Counted from the first letter of the stretch, positions 34,894 through 44,502 are shown. The stretch: 64,000 nt of DNA from an uncultured Pelagibacteraceae bacterium (GCA_902598655.1 CACKCQ010000006.1:1-64000); one strand, 5' to 3'. Notes: generated by a model not told the origin, from the letters alone. Made by a program: numbers and translations.

Positions 34894-35703
34894 TTAACAG
34901 CCGCCACCGCCACCGCCACTCATGCCACCTCCACCACTTGAATGAGCAGAAGTATTGGGATCTTGATTTGCTATTGCCTTTACAATTTCTTCTTGGGCTT
35001 TCAAATCTTGTTTTCCTTTTGCTGTTAAAACATATGCAGTGGACATGTTTGAGCTCAATTTTGCACTTTCTTCATTTTGAGAGATTATTTCTGCATTTTT
35101 TCTATCAAGAATTTCTTTGATTTTTTCTTCATCTCCATAATCTTCCGAAAACACTGATGGCATATCAAAAATATCTAATGTAGTTGAAAGTTCGATCTCT
35201 TTAGTGTTTACTTCTGTCAATTCTGCTTCAAACCACTTATTACTAAACTGCCCTGGTCCTCTTACCTCAATATAGTTGGATTTTCCTAGAGCCTTACTTA
35301 ATTGAAATACCTCTCTAGTTTTATTATTAATTGGCTTTGTTAACTTATTGTATCTCCATTTTCCTCTATAAAACTTACCATCCTTATCTAAATAGGCACC
35401 TTCCCCATGAAAAAGGTTTCTTTTGAAAGTTCCCTCATATTTCGTACCATCTGAAAAAGTAAAAACACCTTGTCCATGTGCTTTTCCATTTTTCACATCT
35501 CCAACATAAGTTGAAGACCCGAATTTGATTATACCTTGCTCAACTTCACTTTTTAAAATAGGGATATCAGGAAAATTTTCGACTGCATCTTTTCCGATTT
35601 TTGAAAAAAATTTCCAAATTCTACTTTCTTGAATAAAATCAGCTTTAGCAGATAATGCTAGAGTATTTACCAAAATTATATATATCAAAATTTTTTTAAA
35701 CAT
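34894..35703 (-). CDS. Secreted MORN-repeat protein with glycine-rich, cysteine-ended tail
   Basis: This 269-residue protein has a signal peptide (IYIILVNTLALSAKA) and two or three MORN repeats at about residues 67-120, for example YVGDVKNGKAHGQGVFTF, YEGTFKRNLFHGEGAYL and YRGKWRYNKL. A helical charged region follows, and the protein ends in a glycine run closed by a single cysteine (SSGGGGMSGGGGGGC). MORN repeats often mediate membrane or protein contacts. The tail is unusual and could be a flexible tether. Function is unknown. It ends 19 bases from the convergent tsaD stop. Confidence 0.75.
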   Translation of the reverse strand: MFKKILIYIILVNTLALSAKADFIQESRIWKFFSKIGKDAVENFPDIPILKSEVEQGIIKFGSSTYVGDVKNGKAHGQGVFTFSDGTKYEGTFKRNLFHGEGAYLDKDGKFYRGKWRYNKLTKPINNKTREVFQLSKALGKSNYIEVRGPGQFSNKWFEAELTEVNTKEIELSTTLDIFDMPSVFSEDYGDEEKIKEILDRKNAEIISQNEESAKLSSNMSTAYVLTAKGKQDLKAQEEIVKAIANQDPNTSAHSSGGGGMSGGGGGGC

Positions 35704-35717
35704 GATCGTGTAAGTAT

Positions 35718-36644
35718 TTAAATGCTACAATATTTGCCTAAATTGGTCAAAACAATTTTATCTGAGCGTAGATGCCTTTTATCAATTGTTAATATATCTT
35801 GATCAGAATTTTTTATTTTTGAAATAAATATATTTTTTGTTCTATAGCTATTATTGAAGGTTTTGCATAAAATTTTTTTTAAATGATTTTCAATTTCTTT
35901 AATTTTTATAATTTTTCCATTTTCTTTTTTATAAATCCAATATGGCATTGTTAGTACTAAATCAAAATCAATCTCTAATTCTCTAGAAAGTTTTTCAAGA
36001 TTTTTTAAATATAAATTTAAATTATCAACCATTTTATTTTTGTTTCTTGTCATAAACAATTTTTGCATCTCATTGTTATTTTTTCTACTGACTGTAAAAA
36101 ATTTATTTGATAGTAAACTTTTCGTTATAATAATTTTGTATTTATAAGGATTTTTTATAATTTCATCTAATTCACTACTTTTTACTGCAACATAATTTTT
36201 TATATCCCAATCCTCATACACCCTAAAAATATCAACAGATAAATTAAAATTTATTACTATTTTTTTCGATATAGATTTTTTATTTAAGTAAATGAATTTA
36301 ATAACTTCATATGGACCATTATTAGGTGCTGCATAAATTACAAAATCACTTTTAATGTAATTGTATAAATAATGATTTTTATTTTTGTCAATATCAAGAC
36401 CTAAAACTTGACTGTCCCCAAAAACTTGAAGTTGGTTTTTTGTTTTACTAAATATTCTTCCACCAAGTTCGTCTGTTTGGAAGTTAAGATTTTCTTCATC
36501 ATATTTGACACAAAATACTGCATTTTTTGGTAAATGGACGTAGTGATTATTGTGACCGAATGGTAAAAAACTTAGACAATTTTTTGCTTTTGTTTCTGAT
36601 ATAAATAAAATTAATAATAGTAAAATTATAAATATGTTTTTAAT
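35718..36644 (-). CDS. Secreted SGNH-like protein of a carbamoyltransferase cassette, start uncertain
   Basis: The core has a hydrophobic signal or anchor (NIFIILLLLILFISETKA), an SGNH block I GDSQVLGLD (GDSQ in place of GDSL) and a C-terminal DKRH with Asp-xx-His as in block V, so it may be an acyl esterase or acyltransferase. The frame is open back to 36839 (373 residues), but those first 65 residues lie antisense to a conserved ferritin-like helix. I place the start near the ATT at 36644, giving 308 residues. ATT is a rare start, so the true start is unresolved. Confidence 0.6.
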   Translation of the reverse strand: MKNIFIILLLLILFISETKAKNCLSFLPFGHNNHYVHLPKNAVFCVKYDEENLNFQTDELGGRIFSKTKNQLQVFGDSQVLGLDIDKNKNHYLYNYIKSDFVIYAAPNNGPYEVIKFIYLNKKSISKKIVINFNLSVDIFRVYEDWDIKNYVAVKSSELDEIIKNPYKYKIIITKSLLSNKFFTVSRKNNNEMQKLFMTRNKNKMVDNLNLYLKNLEKLSRELEIDFDLVLTMPYWIYKKENGKIIKIKEIENHLKKILCKTFNNSYRTKNIFISKIKNSDQDILTIDKRHLRSDKIVLTNLGKYCSI

Positions 36645-37350
36645 ACCAAAAAATAATTTGAAAAGTTTTGATCCTGAAAGATGCTGTTTTGTTTTAAACG
36701 AATTTTCTGCTGCTGAATATGCATCTGCTTTAGAAATGTTGTTTGCAGCAAAAAATGTTGATGATTTAAAGTTAAGCAAAGGTTTCATAAGACATTCATT
36801 AGACGAATATAAACATTTTTCTATATTTACAAATATCAAAAACCAAATTTCTTTAGAACACGAGCTAAATAACAGAGAAATCAGATTTGTTCCAATTCAT
36901 CTATTTGCTAAAGGATATATATATAAAGATAAATTTATTTTTGAGAAAAAAAATATTAAAGACTTTGCAATTTTTATTGGAGCAAATGAAGAAATTGCTG
37001 AAAAAAAATTGCATAATTTTCTTGATAATATTAGAACCTTTAAACCAGATCATGCTAAGCAGATTGATAAAATTTTACTTGATGAAGAAAGACACGCCAA
37101 CTACTCCTTAACATTTGCAAAAAAAAACAATTCCAAATTTTATTATTTTATTAAATTTTTTAAGGAGAATTTAATAAGTAAATTTAGACATATTTATGCT
37201 AACAGCTTAACTAAAGTTTCAAAAATTTTTAATCCAATTTTATATTCATTAATTTTAATTATGTCTTTACCTGTAAAATTTTTAGATTTGGATAAATCCA
37301 AAGCAGACAATGATGTATTAAAAAATATTAATGCTAAATCAATACTATAA
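36634..37350 (+). CDS. Ferritin-like diiron protein
   Basis: The 238-residue protein shows the four-helix diiron pattern: E28 in SAAEYASALEMLF, E58xxH61 in SLDEYKHFSIF, a central glutamate pair in GANEEIAEKKLH (about 119-120) and E151xxH154 in LDEERHANYSLTFA. This resembles ferritin-like oxygenases/hydroxylases rather than iron-storage ferritin. The C-terminal third adds a hydrophobic segment (LYSLILIMSLPVKFL). It lies 5 bases before the carbamoyltransferase, so it may hydroxylate the same product. Its first bases overlap the probable start of the divergent SGNH gene. Confidence 0.78.
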   Translation: MFLIPKNNLKSFDPERCCFVLNEFSAAEYASALEMLFAAKNVDDLKLSKGFIRHSLDEYKHFSIFTNIKNQISLEHELNNREIRFVPIHLFAKGYIYKDKFIFEKKNIKDFAIFIGANEEIAEKKLHNFLDNIRTFKPDHAKQIDKILLDEERHANYSLTFAKKNNSKFYYFIKFFKENLISKFRHIYANSLTKVSKIFNPILYSLILIMSLPVKFLDLDKSKADNDVLKNINAKSIL

Positions 37351-37355
37351 CTTAA

Positions 37356-39047
37356 ATGTTTTATATTGGTATTTCAGCTTATTATCACGAATCTTCGGTT
37401 TTCTTAACAGATGGAAAAAAAATTAATTGTTTTATTAAAGAAGAATATTTTACAAGAATAAAAGGTGATAAAAGTTTTCCGAAAAGAAGTTTAAAATTTT
37501 TAATAAAAAAATATTCTTTAAATGAAAAAAATATAAAATCTGTTTGTTTTTATGAAAAACCTTTCAAATCATGGTGGGAAATTTTTATTTATTCCATTAA
37601 AAAACCTTTAGAGAATAAAAAGTTATTAACACATCATTTAAAAAATTTTAATACAGGCTCAATTTTTTTTTATTCTGACCTTAATAATGTAATAAAATTA
37701 TCTAGGAATAAAATTTTATATTCATCTCATCATCTAAGCCACTGTCTGTATGGATCATTATACGTAGATAATATTTATGATTATGCATATGTAAGCTGCG
37801 ATGGAGTAGGAGAAGGTGAAACAATGACCATATATACAATCGAAAATGAAAATTTAATTAAAAAATATTGGACAAACTTTTATCCCAATTCAATTGGACT
37901 ATTTTATTCTGCCATAACTGATTTTCTAGGTTTTGATATAAATGATGGTGAGTTTAAAGTCATGAGCTTAAGTTCATACGGTAATCCAATTTATGAAAAA
38001 GAAATGGAAAAATTGTTTGATTGTGAAAAATTGAAAATAAATTCATCATACTTTGAATTTCAAAAAAACCCTGAAAGATCATTCTCTGAATTATTTATAC
38101 AAATCTTTGGCAAGCCTTATTTAAATTTAGGTGTTAAAGAAAATTTTCAAAAGTATTCCGATATAGCAAGTTCAGCTCAACAAATATTAAATAAATCTTT
38201 GAAAAATCTAATTTTAAAAGCAAAGCAACTAACCGGTAAAAACAAAATAGTACTAACTGGCGGTGTTGCATTAAATTGTAAAATGATACATGATTTATCT
38301 AAACAAAAAATATTCGAAGAATTAATTGTTCCTCCCTCACCAGGTGACTCGGGCTCAGCAATTGGGGCTGCAAATTTTTCTTATTTTTACGAAAATAACA
38401 AATTTTTAAAAAATATAGGTCTATTTCCTGGACCAGATAAAAACGAAATTAATAAAAAATTTAAATTGAATGAGTTTTTTGAAAAAATTTCTCAACAAGA
38501 AAACTCTTTAGATGTAGCTTATGAGTTGATAATTAAAGGCCATATTCTTACGACTTATATTGATAAAATGGAAACCGGGCCGCGGGCATTAGGTAATACT
38601 TCTATAATTTGTAATGCTAAAGACAAATTAGCTGTTGAAAATTTAAACAATAAAATAAAAAAAAGAAAATTTTATCAGCCGCTTGCTCCTATGTTGCTTA
38701 AAGAAAAATTTGAAAAATACTTCTCAATTCAAAATAGTATAAATAAAAATTTATATTCAATGGGGACTTTGTGTGAAGCAAAAGAAGAACTAAAAAAAGA
38801 TTATTTATCCATAATTCACACTGATAACACATGTAGAACTCAAGTCATTGATAATGAAAATTCATTTGTTTTTAAATTATTAAAAAAGTTAGCTGAAAGT
38901 GATATTGACATACTAGTGAACACATCTTTCAATATTTCAAAAGATCCTATGGTATTCGATTTATTTGATGTTTATACAAATATGAGAAGAATGAATATTG
39001 AATACGTTATAATGAATAGTGGTATATTTAAAGTAAGAGAGATATGA
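37356..39047 (+). CDS. O-carbamoyltransferase, NodU/TobZ family
   Basis: The 563-residue protein carries the Kae1-like domain start YIGISAYYHESSVFL, the metal motif SSHHLSHCLYGS (about 125-136), CDGVGEGETMTIY, the VLTGGVALNCKM nucleotide block (about 300-311), PSPGDSGSAIGAA, and the C-terminal ETGPRALGNTSIICNAKD block with KRKFYQPLAPM. This family transfers carbamoyl from carbamoyl phosphate through carbamoyl-AMP to a hydroxyl of a sugar or other acceptor. The acceptor here is unknown. It overlaps the next gene by 4 bases and follows a ferritin-like gene by 5. Confidence 0.92.
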   Translation: MFYIGISAYYHESSVFLTDGKKINCFIKEEYFTRIKGDKSFPKRSLKFLIKKYSLNEKNIKSVCFYEKPFKSWWEIFIYSIKKPLENKKLLTHHLKNFNTGSIFFYSDLNNVIKLSRNKILYSSHHLSHCLYGSLYVDNIYDYAYVSCDGVGEGETMTIYTIENENLIKKYWTNFYPNSIGLFYSAITDFLGFDINDGEFKVMSLSSYGNPIYEKEMEKLFDCEKLKINSSYFEFQKNPERSFSELFIQIFGKPYLNLGVKENFQKYSDIASSAQQILNKSLKNLILKAKQLTGKNKIVLTGGVALNCKMIHDLSKQKIFEELIVPPSPGDSGSAIGAANFSYFYENNKFLKNIGLFPGPDKNEINKKFKLNEFFEKISQQENSLDVAYELIIKGHILTTYIDKMETGPRALGNTSIICNAKDKLAVENLNNKIKKRKFYQPLAPMLLKEKFEKYFSIQNSINKNLYSMGTLCEAKEELKKDYLSIIHTDNTCRTQVIDNENSFVFKLLKKLAESDIDILVNTSFNISKDPMVFDLFDVYTNMRRMNIEYVIMNSGIFKVREI

Positions 39048-39205
39048 AAAAAATTTTAAATTATGTTTATCTAATTGATGATTTTAAAAAAAAATATGGT
39101 TATATCAAATTAATTTTTTTCATAATATTTATTTTTTTAATTTTGATTTTTTCTATTTTTGTTTTTATTCAAGTTTTTATACCTTTTACTTACATAGCAA
39201 TTTAA
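39044..39205 (+). CDS. DUF5989-like single-span membrane mini-protein
   Basis: This 53-residue protein starts at an ATG that overlaps the carbamoyltransferase stop (ATGA). A charged N-terminus with FKKKYGYIK precedes one long hydrophobic helix, ending IQVFIPFTYIAI. Members of DUF5989 are about this size, have the same layout with a terminal APFIYTLF-like end, and are encoded beside carbamoyltransferases. The match is from memory and limited to this pattern plus position. It may anchor the carbamoyltransferase to the membrane. Confidence 0.7.
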   Translation: MKKILNYVYLIDDFKKKYGYIKLIFFIIFIFLILIFSIFVFIQVFIPFTYIAI

Positions 39206-39219
39206 TATAAATTAATTAA

Positions 39220-39633
39220 ATGCAATATTGGTTACTCAAATCAGAGCCTAATGTTTGGTCAATAGATCAACAATTAAAAGTTGGAGCAAAAGGTACGAAC
39301 TGGGATGGAGTAAGAAATTATCAGGCTGCAAATAATTTAAAAAAAATGAAGAATGGCGATCTTTGTTTTTTTTATCATTCAAATATTGGTAAAGAAATCG
39401 TTGGAATTGTTGAAGTAATTAAAACAGCATTTATTGACCCAACAGATAAAGAGAAGCGATTTGTAGCAGTAAAAGTTAAGTATAAAAGTAAACTAAAAAC
39501 ACCAGTTTCTCTTGAAAACATTAAAAAAAATAAAGATTTGAAAGATATTGCACTAATAAAACAGAGCAGACTGTCTGTAATGCCAATTAACACTAAATGC
39601 TGGAAAATTATTTTGAAGATGAGTAGTATCTGA
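39220..39633 (+). CDS. EVE-domain protein
   Basis: The 137-residue protein is a stand-alone EVE (YTH/PUA-like) domain: QYWLLKSEPNVWSIDQ at the start, TNWDGVRNYQAANNLKKMK, GDLCFFYHSN and the GIVEVIKTAFIDPT strand. EVE domains bind modified bases in RNA or DNA through an aromatic pocket, and stand-alone bacterial forms are of unclear role. It lies 14 bases after the DUF5989-like gene and 14 before acsA on the same strand. Confidence 0.92.
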   Translation: MQYWLLKSEPNVWSIDQQLKVGAKGTNWDGVRNYQAANNLKKMKNGDLCFFYHSNIGKEIVGIVEVIKTAFIDPTDKEKRFVAVKVKYKSKLKTPVSLENIKKNKDLKDIALIKQSRLSVMPINTKCWKIILKMSSI

Positions 39634-39647
39634 AAAATTAATAATCC

Positions 39648-41669
39648 ATGCCAAAAAAAAAAGTTAAAAAAAGAAAGAAAAAAATAACTACTAAAAAAAA
39701 AACTAAGGTAAAGTCTGTAGTACCAAAACAAGAAAAAGAACTTATTTATAAAACAAAAAAAGACTGGGTTAGCAAAGCATTAGTAAATAAATCTCAGTAC
39801 GAAAAAAAATATAAAGCCTCAATAAAAGATAATGATGGCTTTTGGAAAAAAGAAGGAAAAAGAATTAATTGGATAAAGCCTTATACAAAAATTAAAGATG
39901 TTAAATATAGTAAATCAGATGTAAAGATAAAATGGTTTTACGATGGTACTCTTAATGCTTCTGCAAATTGTATTGATAGACATTTAAAGAAAAATAAAGA
40001 CAAAACTGCAATTATATGGGTTGGAGATGATCCAAAAGTTCAAAAGAAAATTTCTTATAAAGAATTACACAAAGAAGTTTCTAAAGCTGCAAATGGTCTT
40101 AAAGAATTAGGAGTTAAAAAAGGTGATAGAGTAACAATTTATTTAACTATGATACCAGAACTTGCATATACTATGTTAGCATGTGCAAGAATTGGAGCGG
40201 TGCATTCAATAATCTTTGGAGGATTTTCTCCGGATAGTATTTCTGGAAGAATAAACGACTGTGAATCTGATTATCTTATTACAGCAGATGAAGGTATAAG
40301 AGGTGGAAAAATAATACCTCTAAAATCAATTGCTGATGAAGCTTTAGTAAATTGTCCAAACGTAAAAAAATGTGTTGTTGTAAAAAGAACAGGCAATAGA
40401 ATAAATTGGGATGAAAGAAGAGATGTTTGGTATCACGAGTTAACAAAAAAAGTTTCAAATAAATGTGAACCAGAGGAAATGAATGCAGAAGATCCTTTAT
40501 TTATTTTATATACTTCAGGATCTACAGGAAAACCAAAAGGGGTAATGCATACAACAGGTGGGTATATGGTTTATGCTTCTATGACCCATCAATATATATT
40601 CAATTATAAACCTAAAGATATTTATTGGTGCACAGCTGACATTGGATGGGTAACTGGACATAGTTATATTATTTATGGACCATTATCAAATGGAGCAACA
40701 ACTATAATGTTTGAGGGAATTCCAACATATCCCGATAGCTCAAGATGGTGGCAAATAGTTGATAAATATAAAGTAAATATTTTTTATACTGCTCCAACAG
40801 CAATAAGAGCTTTAATGAGAGAAGGCGACAAACCTGTTAAAAAAACATCAAGAAAAACTTTAAAATTATTAGGAACTGTAGGAGAACCAATCAATCCGGA
40901 AGCATGGGAATGGTATTATAAAACTGTTGGAGATTCTAATTGTCCAATCGTAGATACTTGGTGGCAAACAGAGACAGGTGGAATATTAATTAGTCCACAA
41001 ACAGGAGCTATAAATTTAAAACCAGGTTCAGCAACAAAACCTTTTTATGGAATAAGACCTGTAATAGTTAATAAAGATGGAAAAGTTTTAAAAGGAGAAG
41101 CTGAAGGTCGACTATGTATTGCTCAATCTTGGCCCGGTCAAATGCGTACAGTTTATGGGGACCATCAAAGATTTATTGATACTTATTTTTCTCAATTTGA
41201 CGGTAAATATTTTACTGGAGATGGGTGCAGGAGAGATAAGGATGGATACTACTGGATTACAGGAAGAGTTGATGATGTAATTATTGTTTCAGGACATAAC
41301 CTTGGAACTGCAGAAATAGAGAGTGCATTTGTTGCCCATCCGAAAGTAGCAGAAGCTGCCGTAGTTGGATATCCACATGATATTAAAGGAAATGGTTTGT
41401 ATTGTTATGTAACTTTAAATGTCGGAGAAAAATCAACTTTAGATTTAGAGAGAGATTTAAAACTTTGGGTTAGAAAACAAATTGGTCCAATAGCAACACC
41501 AGATTTAATCCAATTTTCTCCTGGACTACCAAAGACTAGATCAGGCAAGATTATGAGAAGAATTCTAAGAAAAATTGCAGCAAATGAACATGATCAACTA
41601 GGTGATACAACCACTTTGGCAGATCCAAGTGTAGTAAAAAGTTTAGTTGAAAATAGAAAAAATACTTAA
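39648..41669 (+). CDS. acsA: Acetyl-CoA synthetase with lysine-rich N-terminal extension
   Basis: The 673-residue enzyme activates acetate to acetyl-CoA with ATP. The P-loop-like [14 protein letters not shown] (about 284-297), the acetate pocket [10 protein letters not shown], the hinge region [12 protein letters not shown] and the C-terminal regulatory lysine motif [13 protein letters not shown] are intact. The first 27 residues hold 14 lysines ([18 protein letters not shown]), an addition not typical of AcsA. Ten adenines follow ATGCC. With the DUF4212/SSS transporter just downstream it forms an acetate-use locus. Confidence 0.95.
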   Translation: MPKKKVKKRKKKITTKKKTKVKSVVPKQEKELIYKTKKDWVSKALVNKSQYEKKYKASIKDNDGFWKKEGKRINWIKPYTKIKDVKYSKSDVKIKWFYDGTLNASANCIDRHLKKNKDKTAIIWVGDDPKVQKKISYKELHKEVSKAANGLKELGVKKGDRVTIYLTMIPELAYTMLACARIGAVHSIIFGGFSPDSISGRINDCESDYLITADEGIRGGKIIPLKSIADEALVNCPNVKKCVVVKRTGNRINWDERRDVWYHELTKKVSNKCEPEEMNAEDPLFILYTSGSTGKPKGVMHTTGGYMVYASMTHQYIFNYKPKDIYWCTADIGWVTGHSYIIYGPLSNGATTIMFEGIPTYPDSSRWWQIVDKYKVNIFYTAPTAIRALMREGDKPVKKTSRKTLKLLGTVGEPINPEAWEWYYKTVGDSNCPIVDTWWQTETGGILISPQTGAINLKPGSATKPFYGIRPVIVNKDGKVLKGEAEGRLCIAQSWPGQMRTVYGDHQRFIDTYFSQFDGKYFTGDGCRRDKDGYYWITGRVDDVIIVSGHNLGTAEIESAFVAHPKVAEAAVVGYPHDIKGNGLYCYVTLNVGEKSTLDLERDLKLWVRKQIGPIATPDLIQFSPGLPKTRSGKIMRRILRKIAANEHDQLGDTTTLADPSVVKSLVENRKNT

Positions 41670-42295
41670 AAATTTATTAATTCAATAAATTCTTTTTTAA
41701 CATTATCCCATTTCAAGATCATAGAATTCAAAACTATTTTTTTGTCTAAGGATTTTAACTCTTCAGCTATTGGTGACCATTCATATAAAGATAAAGCACT
41801 ATTATTAAATGGTAATGATTCATGGTATTTATTCCATTCTATGTTTTCGTATCTTTCTTGAAATTTCTTTTTTGCGTTCTCGTATATCTCTTTTGGCATT
41901 TCATTTTTTTGAAGTTCATTATCTAAAATTTCAAAATAGATTTCATTTGCTTTTTCAGTATCATGTTGATTTCTGATATTTTTTAAAAAAGAAACAGTAT
42001 AAAAAGTTAAATCTTGTAAAGCAGTTGAGTAAATATTCCATTTAGCCTTATTGATTGACCCTAAAAATATCTCATCTTCAAACATCAATACATATTTTGC
42101 TCCCATTCGAGTTTTTAGATAACCATAAAGTGTAACCTGACTTACCCACGCAGATTTTTTTTGAATAAATTCTTTTAAATCAGAATAATTCTCAATTTTT
42201 TTTGTTTTTTTGAAATATTTTAGAAATGGAATGAAATATTCCTTTAAATACTCAAATTTCAAATCTTTGAGCTTTAATTTGTATTTAATGCCCAT
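41666..42295 (-). CDS. Conserved alphaproteobacterial protein of unknown function
   Basis: This 209-residue protein has no signal peptide or clear membrane segment. The block [20 protein letters not shown] (about 49-68) followed by [16 protein letters not shown] resembles a conserved uncharacterised alphaproteobacterial family that I recognise only by pattern. It is the only minus-strand gene in the acetate locus, overlaps the end of acsA by 4 bases and diverges from the symporter genes, so a role linked to acetate transport is possible but unsupported. Confidence 0.7.
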   Translation of the reverse strand: MGIKYKLKLKDLKFEYLKEYFIPFLKYFKKTKKIENYSDLKEFIQKKSAWVSQVTLYGYLKTRMGAKYVLMFEDEIFLGSINKAKWNIYSTALQDLTFYTVSFLKNIRNQHDTEKANEIYFEILDNELQKNEMPKEIYENAKKKFQERYENIEWNKYHESLPFNNSALSLYEWSPIAEELKSLDKKIVLNSMILKWDNVKKEFIELINF

Positions 42296-42391
42296 TTAGA
42301 ACTAATATTACCACTTTTACCATAAATATATGCCATTTTTTACTCTTTAAATATTACATTAAATGAGTATGAATTATATCTTTAACCTATA

Positions 42392-42397
42392 GGGAGG
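42392..42397 (+). promoter_or_regulatory. Strong Shine-Dalgarno GGGAGG for the symporter small subunit
   Basis: GGGAGG sits 9 bases before the ATG at 42407. It is one of only four strong purine-rich ribosome sites seen in the window, in keeping with high translation of this uptake operon. Confidence 0.7.
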
Positions 42398-42406
42398 ATA
42401 AAAATA

Positions 42407-42664
42407 ATGTCAAACAAAGAAAAGCACTGGGAAAAAACCAAAGGGTTAATGATTATTACATTAATTATTTGGTTTGTTTTCGGTTATCTGATCTTCATGT
42501 TTGGTTCTGACCTAAACACTTCAAGTTTTATGGGGTATCCATTAGCGTATTACATGTGTGCGCAGGGTTCCATCATTGCATTTGTAGTCCTTATTTTTTG
42601 GTTTGCAAATAGACAGGAAAAAATCGATGAAGAGTTTGGTTTTACCGAAAAGGAGGATGATTAA
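42407..42664 (+). CDS. DUF4212 sodium/solute symporter small subunit
   Basis: The 85-residue protein has two membrane helices (about 14-32 and 46-67), the HWEKTKGLMIITLIIWFVFG start and the PLAYYMCAQGSIIAFVVLIFW second helix, characteristic of DUF4212. These small subunits are encoded just before VC_2705-type sodium:solute symporters, as here, where the stop overlaps the next start by one base. It probably assists assembly or function of the symporter. Confidence 0.92.
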   Translation: MSNKEKHWEKTKGLMIITLIIWFVFGYLIFMFGSDLNTSSFMGYPLAYYMCAQGSIIAFVVLIFWFANRQEKIDEEFGFTEKEDD

Positions 42665-44502
42665 TGTTTAAAGGCAATTTTATTGACAACCTACCAAAAA
42701 TTTACGGAACATATACTGGGGGCTTCATTGTATTCATCATATTGATGGCGATAGCGGAGCAAGCAGGCATGACCGCTAAAACAATTGGTATTTTGTTTGT
42801 CGCCTTTACAGTATGTATATATGCCTTGATTGGGTATTTATCTAGAACTGTTCAGGTCGATGCTTATTATGTTGCTGGAAGACAGGTGCCAACAGTATTT
42901 AACGGAATGGCAACTGCAGCTGACTGGATGTCAGGTGCATCATTCGTTGCAATGGCTGGTGGTATTTACTTTGGTGGTTATACTTATATGGCTTTCTTAG
43001 TCGGATGGACTGGGGGATACGTTTTAGTATCATCACTTTTAGCACCATACTTAAGAAAATTTGGATGTTATACTGTGCCAGATTTCATTGGAACAAGATA
43101 CGGCGGAAACTTTGCAAGATTCTGTGCTGTAGTTGTTTTAACATTGGCATCTTTCACTTATGTAACAGCTCAAATTAACGCAACAGGAACAATTGCATCT
43201 AGAGCACTAAGTATTCCATTTGAATTAGGAGTTTGGGTTGGACTAGTAAGTATTTTACTTTGTTCAATGCTAGGCGGAATGAGAGCGGTAACTTGGACAC
43301 AGGTTGCACAATACATAGTATTGATTATTGCTTATCTAATTCCAGTATTCTGGATAAGTAACAAATCTGGATTTGGTTTCTTTCCACACTTTATGTTAGG
43401 TGAGGAAGTGGCTAGATTAGGTGCACTTGAATCGCAATTTGGATTAGTTAAAAATGCTGCTGCAGATATCAAAGCTGCAGGTGTACCAGGTGGTCTAAAA
43501 TCCATTTCTGTATCGCACTCTGGTGTGCCAGAAGGTGGGATGGCTGCATGGAAGTTTATTTCGTTAGCACTTTGTATGATGGTAGGAACAGCTTCTTTAC
43601 CACACATTTTAATGAGATACTTCACTACTCCAAGTGTTAAAGCTGCAAGAAAATCGGTGGCATGGTCACTATTCTTTATTGCATTGCTTTATACTTCAGC
43701 GCCAATGCTTGCAACATTATCCAAAATCTCACTAATAGATCCAAACTTACCGACAGGTATTATTGGAAAACCAATTGCTGAAATCATGCAAATTGAGTGG
43801 GTAAATGCTTGGATTAATGTAAAACAAGCCTTCATAGCAGACTTTAACGGAGATGGTATTCTTCAGTTAAATGAATGGTTTATGAGAGGTGACGTAGTTG
43901 TACTAGCAACTCCTGAGGTTGCTGGATTACCATACGTAATCTCTGGACTAGTTGCTGCAGGAGGAATGGCTGCCGCGATGTCAACTGCTGATGGTCTAAT
44001 TCTTGCTATCGCAAACGCTTTATCACATGATATCTATTACAAAATCATTGATCCGAAAGCGGATGTAAGAAAGAGATTGTTAGTTGCTAGAGCACTTCTA
44101 ATAGTTATTGGTGCTGCTGGAGCGTACATTGCATCAATGAGGATCACTAGTATCCTTGGTGCAGTTGCTTGGGCATTTGACTTTGCAATGTCAGGATTGT
44201 TCTTCCCATTAATACTTGGTGTATGGTGGAAGAGAGCAACAAGACAAGGAGCAATAGCAGGTATGATAGCGGGTCTTGCATCAGGAACAGCTTATCTAAT
44301 TTATGTGTATCCTAAGTTTATGGGTAATGCACCTTGGTTAGGTATTGACCATTTACGTTTTGGTATAATCGGAGCGTCGGTCTGTTTAGTTGTAATGGTT
44401 GTAGTAAGTTTAATGACTGAAGAACCAGATAAAGCTACGCAGCAAATGGTAGACGAAGTTCGTGTTCCATCAGGTAAGACAATACTTGGTAAGCAACACT
44501 AA
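42664..44502 (+). CDS. Sodium:solute symporter, VC_2705 type, probable acetate/organic acid uptake
   Basis: This 612-residue SSS-family transporter has about 13 membrane helices, with ADWMSGASFVAMAGGIYFGG (about 89-108), TVPDFIGTRYGG and GLVAAGGMAAAMSTADGLIL (about 428-447) as sodium-site and core motifs. Residues 393-404 (DFNGDGILQLNE) fit the EF-hand calcium-loop consensus exactly at positions 1, 3, 5 and 12. Placement after acsA suggests acetate or a similar short acid as substrate. A terminator follows at 44516-44541. Confidence 0.92.
   Translation: MFKGNFIDNLPKIYGTYTGGFIVFIILMAIAEQAGMTAKTIGILFVAFTVCIYALIGYLSRTVQVDAYYVAGRQVPTVFNGMATAADWMSGASFVAMAGGIYFGGYTYMAFLVGWTGGYVLVSSLLAPYLRKFGCYTVPDFIGTRYGGNFARFCAVVVLTLASFTYVTAQINATGTIASRALSIPFELGVWVGLVSILLCSMLGGMRAVTWTQVAQYIVLIIAYLIPVFWISNKSGFGFFPHFMLGEEVARLGALESQFGLVKNAAADIKAAGVPGGLKSISVSHSGVPEGGMAAWKFISLALCMMVGTASLPHILMRYFTTPSVKAARKSVAWSLFFIALLYTSAPMLATLSKISLIDPNLPTGIIGKPIAEIMQIEWVNAWINVKQAFIADFNGDGILQLNEWFMRGDVVVLATPEVAGLPYVISGLVAAGGMAAAMSTADGLILAIANALSHDIYYKIIDPKADVRKRLLVARALLIVIGAAGAYIASMRITSILGAVAWAFDFAMSGLFFPLILGVWWKRATRQGAIAGMIAGLASGTAYLIYVYPKFMGNAPWLGIDHLRFGIIGASVCLVVMVVVSLMTEEPDKATQQMVDEVRVPSGKTILGKQH

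Noticed and set aside
34882..34897. GTTAAT/ATTAAC hairpin between tsaD and the MORN gene
   Set aside because: Only six A/T-rich pairs and no T run; overlaps the MORN stop codon; too weak to call a terminator.
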